Shown here one piece after another: positions 5,181-7,435 of a stretch of DNA of 7,435 nt; the stretch's first letter is position 1, and each line of letters opens with the position of its first letter. Under the pieces are notes generated by a model that did not search any database, was not told where the DNA came from, and was given only the letters and a program-made list of their open reading frames with translations. The stretch spans positions 1-7,435 of the forward strand of contig JAGABO010000040.1 of assembly GCA_017614655.1 (NCBI GenBank), written 5' to 3'. Made by a program: the position numbers and the translations under genes. The stretch comes from Treponema sp. (GTDB lineage: Bacteria; Spirochaetota; Spirochaetia; Treponematales; Treponemataceae).

Positions 5181-6053
5181 ATGTACCAGTTCCGGCGCTG
5201 TATATTCAAAAAAGTTCTCCTGACAGGTTTCTTCTTTGCGGCAGCTTCTTTTTTATATGCGCAGAATGGTATTTCAATAGATAAAATAAGAGATGATCCG
5301 TATTTCATGACAGGCTCTGCTTTTTCTTTAGACGAAGAAGAAGATCCTTCCGTTATACAGGCAGATAATTCCGGTAAATCAGCAGGGACAGAAAAGCATC
5401 CTGATGAAGCCGGAACATTTAATGATGATGAATTTCCTTCCATTCCGGCGCCCGATCCTGTAGAAAAAATGCCGCTGTTAACGGATTCGCAGAAGTTTTT
5501 GGAAGACGGATATGATTTTAGAGGAGCAAAATTTAATGTTTCGGCGGGATGGGTTTTCCAGTATTCACCGGTTTTTCTTCCTTCGTGTTTTGCTGCAAAT
5601 TTTGACAGTCTCTATGGTTTTGAATTTAACGGCGTGAATGTAAAAATTGACTGGCTCTTCATTTCTTTGGAAAGAGTAAAAATAGGTGCATCGGCGTATC
5701 TGGCCGGAGCTAAGTTTTACAAAAAAGATGAATCTTCCGAAACCTTTGCGCGACAGTACAGTGCAGATATTCTGATTACGGTAAAGATTTTTTCGGAGAC
5801 AGGAAATCAGTTTGATGTTCATGTTGGCGGCGGACTCCTGGAAATAGAAAACCTTCGCTTCTACGAGAATAATGAACTTGTAAAAGGACCTTCTTCGTGG
5901 AACTCTCCGGATTTGAGAATCGGTGCCGGTTACGAAATTTTCCCTTTTAATCACTTTGGACTTAGATTCGGTGCTGATTTTGTATGGCCGTTTAATTTTG
6001 AAAATTATTATCCGAAACTTGATTTTTCACTTGGTCTTACCGCAAGATTTTAA
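5181..6053 (+). CDS. Predicted outer-membrane beta-barrel protein, unknown function
   Basis: The 290-residue protein starts MYQFRRCIFKK with a hydrophobic stretch and probable signal peptidase cleavage after LYA (residue 27). Residues about 45-105 are acidic and low in complexity (DEEEDPS, NDDEFPSIPAPDP) and likely disordered. Residues about 116-290 show alternating aromatic/hydrophobic and polar residues typical of barrel strands, for example KFNVSAGWVFQYSP, QFDVHVGGGLLEIENLRF and FGLRFGADFVWPFNF, and the chain ends LGLTARF with a C-terminal Phe, the usual signal for barrel assembly. A surface or outer-membrane location is inferred; no named family is recognised. The ATG is 4 bases after the pgsA stop without a strong Shine-Dalgarno site, suggesting translational coupling. 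An in-frame TTG at 5151 inside pgsA would add ten residues and spoil the signal peptide, so it is not chosen. Confidence 0.7.
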   Translation: MYQFRRCIFKKVLLTGFFFAAASFLYAQNGISIDKIRDDPYFMTGSAFSLDEEEDPSVIQADNSGKSAGTEKHPDEAGTFNDDEFPSIPAPDPVEKMPLLTDSQKFLEDGYDFRGAKFNVSAGWVFQYSPVFLPSCFAANFDSLYGFEFNGVNVKIDWLFISLERVKIGASAYLAGAKFYKKDESSETFARQYSADILITVKIFSETGNQFDVHVGGGLLEIENLRFYENNELVKGPSSWNSPDLRIGAGYEIFPFNHFGLRFGADFVWPFNFENYYPKLDFSLGLTARF

Positions 6054-6071
6054 AACAGTTTAATAAGCTGG

Positions 6072-6100
6072 TTCATTTTTACGTCTGTTTGTGTTATGAT
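6072..6100 (+). promoter_or_regulatory. Extended -10 promoter of the TraB-family gene, predicted leaderless
   Basis: TGTTATGAT (6092-6100) is an extended -10 element with hexamer TATGAT (6095-6100). The -35 position 17 bases upstream is weak (TTCATT, 6072-6077). Transcription would start near 6107, next to the ATG at 6108. The in-frame ATG at 6096 lies within the -10 hexamer. Confidence 0.5.
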
Positions 6101-6107
6101 GCTCGCT

Positions 6108-7334
6108 ATGGAAAACAAAGAAACACAGAAGTATATTGAACTTAACGGCCGTAAATTTATTCTGGTCGGAACTGCTCACGTAAGCGCAGAAAGTATTGAA
6201 GAAGTAAAAACTGTTATTGAACAGAATAAACCGGACTGCGTTGCAGTTGAACTTGATGAAGCCCGCTATAAAAACATGAAAGACCCGGAAGCCTTTCTTA
6301 AGATGGACATTATTAAAGTCCTTAAGAAAAAGATGGGCTTTATGATGCTTGCAAATATTGTCCTTGCAAATTATCAGAAAAAAATGGGCGAAACTTCGGG
6401 AGTAAAACCCGGCGATGAAATGCTTGCTGCCGTTAATAAAGCAGAAGAACTTTCGCTTCCAGTTTCGCTTGTTGACCGTCCGATTGCAACAACCCTCCGC
6501 CGTGCATGGGCAAAAAATTCATTCTTTGGAAAAATGAAACTTCTTTCTGTTTTACTGGGAAGTGCTTTTTCTAAAGAAGATGATGTTACGCCTGATGAAA
6601 TTGAAAAGCTCAAGGTTTCAAGCGAAATGGATTCAATGATGAATGAGCTTTCGGATTATCTTCCCGTTGTAAAGGAAGTTTTAATCGATGAACGTGACAA
6701 ATATCTTGCTTCAAAAATCTGGGAGAGCATGGGAGAAAACGTACTTGCTGTTTTAGGCGCAGGACATCTTCCGGGCGTAGAAGCACACCTTAAAAAAATT
6801 GCCGCTGAACAGGAATCATCAGACTGCTCCGGAATTGACTTTGTTCCTAAAAAAGGCATCGGTTCAAAAATTGCAATGTGGTCAATTCCTTTAATTATTG
6901 TTGCACTTATTGCTGCCGGTTTTGTCTGGGGCGGAAAAGAAGCCGGAACAAAAGGTCTTACTTCGTGGGTAATCTGGAACGGCGGACTTGCAGGAATAGG
7001 TGCTGTTCTTGCACTTGCAAATCCGCTTACGATTCTTGTTTCTGTTCTTTCTGCGCCGCTTACTTCTTTATGCCCGTTTGTCGGAGTCGGCTTTGTTGCA
7101 GGAATTGTTCAGGCTCTGGTGTGTAAACCGAAAGTTCGCGACATGGAAAATCTTCAGAAGGACGCATCAACATTTAAAGGCTTTTACCGTAACCGCATCC
7201 TTAAAGTTTTAGTCGTACTCTTCCTTACTTCTATAGGAAGCAGCATCGGAACCTTTGCAGGTGGAGCAGCCCTTCTTGCCGGAGTAACGGAATTCTTTGA
7301 CAGGATTGTTTCTGCGGTTAAGGGACTGTTTTAA
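6108..7334 (+). CDS. TraB/PrgY/GumN-family membrane protein
   Basis: The chosen start gives 408 residues beginning MENKETQKY, a usual length for bacterial and archaeal TraB proteins. The N-terminal domain carries the family motifs LVGTAHVS (19-26), VAVELDEARY (45-54), VDRPIATTLRRAW (122-134), DERDKYLA (194-201) and VLGAGHLPGV (215-224). The GTAH and GAGH histidines and the early Glu correspond to residues thought to bind metal in the related Tiki proteases. The C-terminal part has hydrophobic segments (about 255-275, 285-305, 307-337, 364-392), so the protein is membrane-anchored. In Enterococcus, TraB/PrgY reduces activity of a secreted peptide pheromone; the role in other bacteria is not established. 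An upstream ATG at 6096 is rejected because it overlaps the -10 box. A signal-peptide gene begins 20 bases downstream. Confidence 0.85.
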   Translation: MENKETQKYIELNGRKFILVGTAHVSAESIEEVKTVIEQNKPDCVAVELDEARYKNMKDPEAFLKMDIIKVLKKKMGFMMLANIVLANYQKKMGETSGVKPGDEMLAAVNKAEELSLPVSLVDRPIATTLRRAWAKNSFFGKMKLLSVLLGSAFSKEDDVTPDEIEKLKVSSEMDSMMNELSDYLPVVKEVLIDERDKYLASKIWESMGENVLAVLGAGHLPGVEAHLKKIAAEQESSDCSGIDFVPKKGIGSKIAMWSIPLIIVALIAAGFVWGGKEAGTKGLTSWVIWNGGLAGIGAVLALANPLTILVSVLSAPLTSLCPFVGVGFVAGIVQALVCKPKVRDMENLQKDASTFKGFYRNRILKVLVVLFLTSIGSSIGTFAGGAALLAGVTEFFDRIVSAVKGLF

Positions 7335-7354
7335 AATTTATATCGGAGAAACAT

Positions 7355-7435
7355 ATGAAAAGATTCCGTTTAATCATGATACTGTTTTTTATCATCGGGA
7401 TCAGTCCTGTTATTGCAGGTTCGATTCATCAGATA
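7355..7435 (+). CDS. Exported protein, N-terminal fragment (3' partial)
   Basis: An ATG with GGAG (7345-7348) 6 bases upstream opens 27 codons to the window end. The product begins MKRFRLIMILFFIIGISPVI and continues AGSIHQI: a classic signal peptide with probable cleavage after VIA. It follows the TraB-family gene by 20 bases, with no terminator between, so co-transcription is likely. The mature protein is outside the window and its function cannot be judged. Confidence 0.7.
   Translation, partial: MKRFRLIMILFFIIGISPVIAGSIHQI

Noticed and set aside
5565..5954. 129-codon minus-strand frame within the barrel gene
   Set aside because: Shadow of the sense gene; no domain or upstream signals.
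2735..7334. The 43-residue ORF as a peptide pheromone controlled by the TraB-family protein
   Set aside because: Attractive because TraB/PrgY limits pheromone activity in Enterococcus, but the ORF has no signal peptide or hydrophobic octapeptide-type tail, and the genes lie about 3.2 kb apart in separate units.

Overview
The window reads as ordinary chromosomal DNA from a spirochaete, most likely a gut or rumen Treponema. This is an inference from gene content and style, with no marker gene present: moderately AT-rich DNA, a LysM protein with helical repeats, a lipoprotein with a relaxed lipobox (IFTGC), a cytidylate-kinase-like protein with the N-terminus IARQVAALGDE, and a small outer-membrane barrel protein ending in Phe. 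No rRNA, tRNA, transposase, phage gene or CRISPR array is visible.

Layout. Bases 1-693 carry the 3' end of a cell-envelope LysM protein, closed by a nested-hairpin terminator (724-805). A single-gene unit follows: a GH18 glycosidase lipoprotein (975-2579) with its own promoter and terminator. The 424-base gap to the next annotated-size gene is not empty. It holds a promoter, a 16-bp palindrome at the predicted transcription start, a Shine-Dalgarno site and a 43-codon ORF (2735-2866). The ORF abuts a 74-bp inverted repeat that looks like a long-loop terminator for the minus-strand Nudix hydrolase (3573 to 3004) and may derive from a miniature mobile element.

The Nudix gene and a plus-strand cytidylate-kinase-like gene (3689-4519) diverge from two overlapping promoters. 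The rightward genes continue with pgsA (phosphatidylglycerophosphate synthase, 4565-5176), a predicted outer-membrane beta-barrel protein (5181-6053), a TraB/PrgY-family membrane protein (6108-7334) and the start of an exported protein (7355 to the window end). The pgsA and traB-like genes each have a -10 box 7 to 8 bases before the ATG, suggesting leaderless or nearly leaderless mRNAs.

Taken together the region is biased towards the cell envelope: LysM peptidoglycan binding, a surface glycosidase, phospholipid synthesis, an outer-membrane protein and a membrane-anchored TraB protein. The most unusual items are the 43-codon ORF with a full set of expression signals, the kinase-like protein with a degenerate P-loop fused to a BON-like domain, and the leaderless promoter architecture. 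No complete new defence or mobile system is apparent. Several automatic start positions (867, 3656, 5151, 6096) appear too far upstream; the starts given here use the downstream ATGs.
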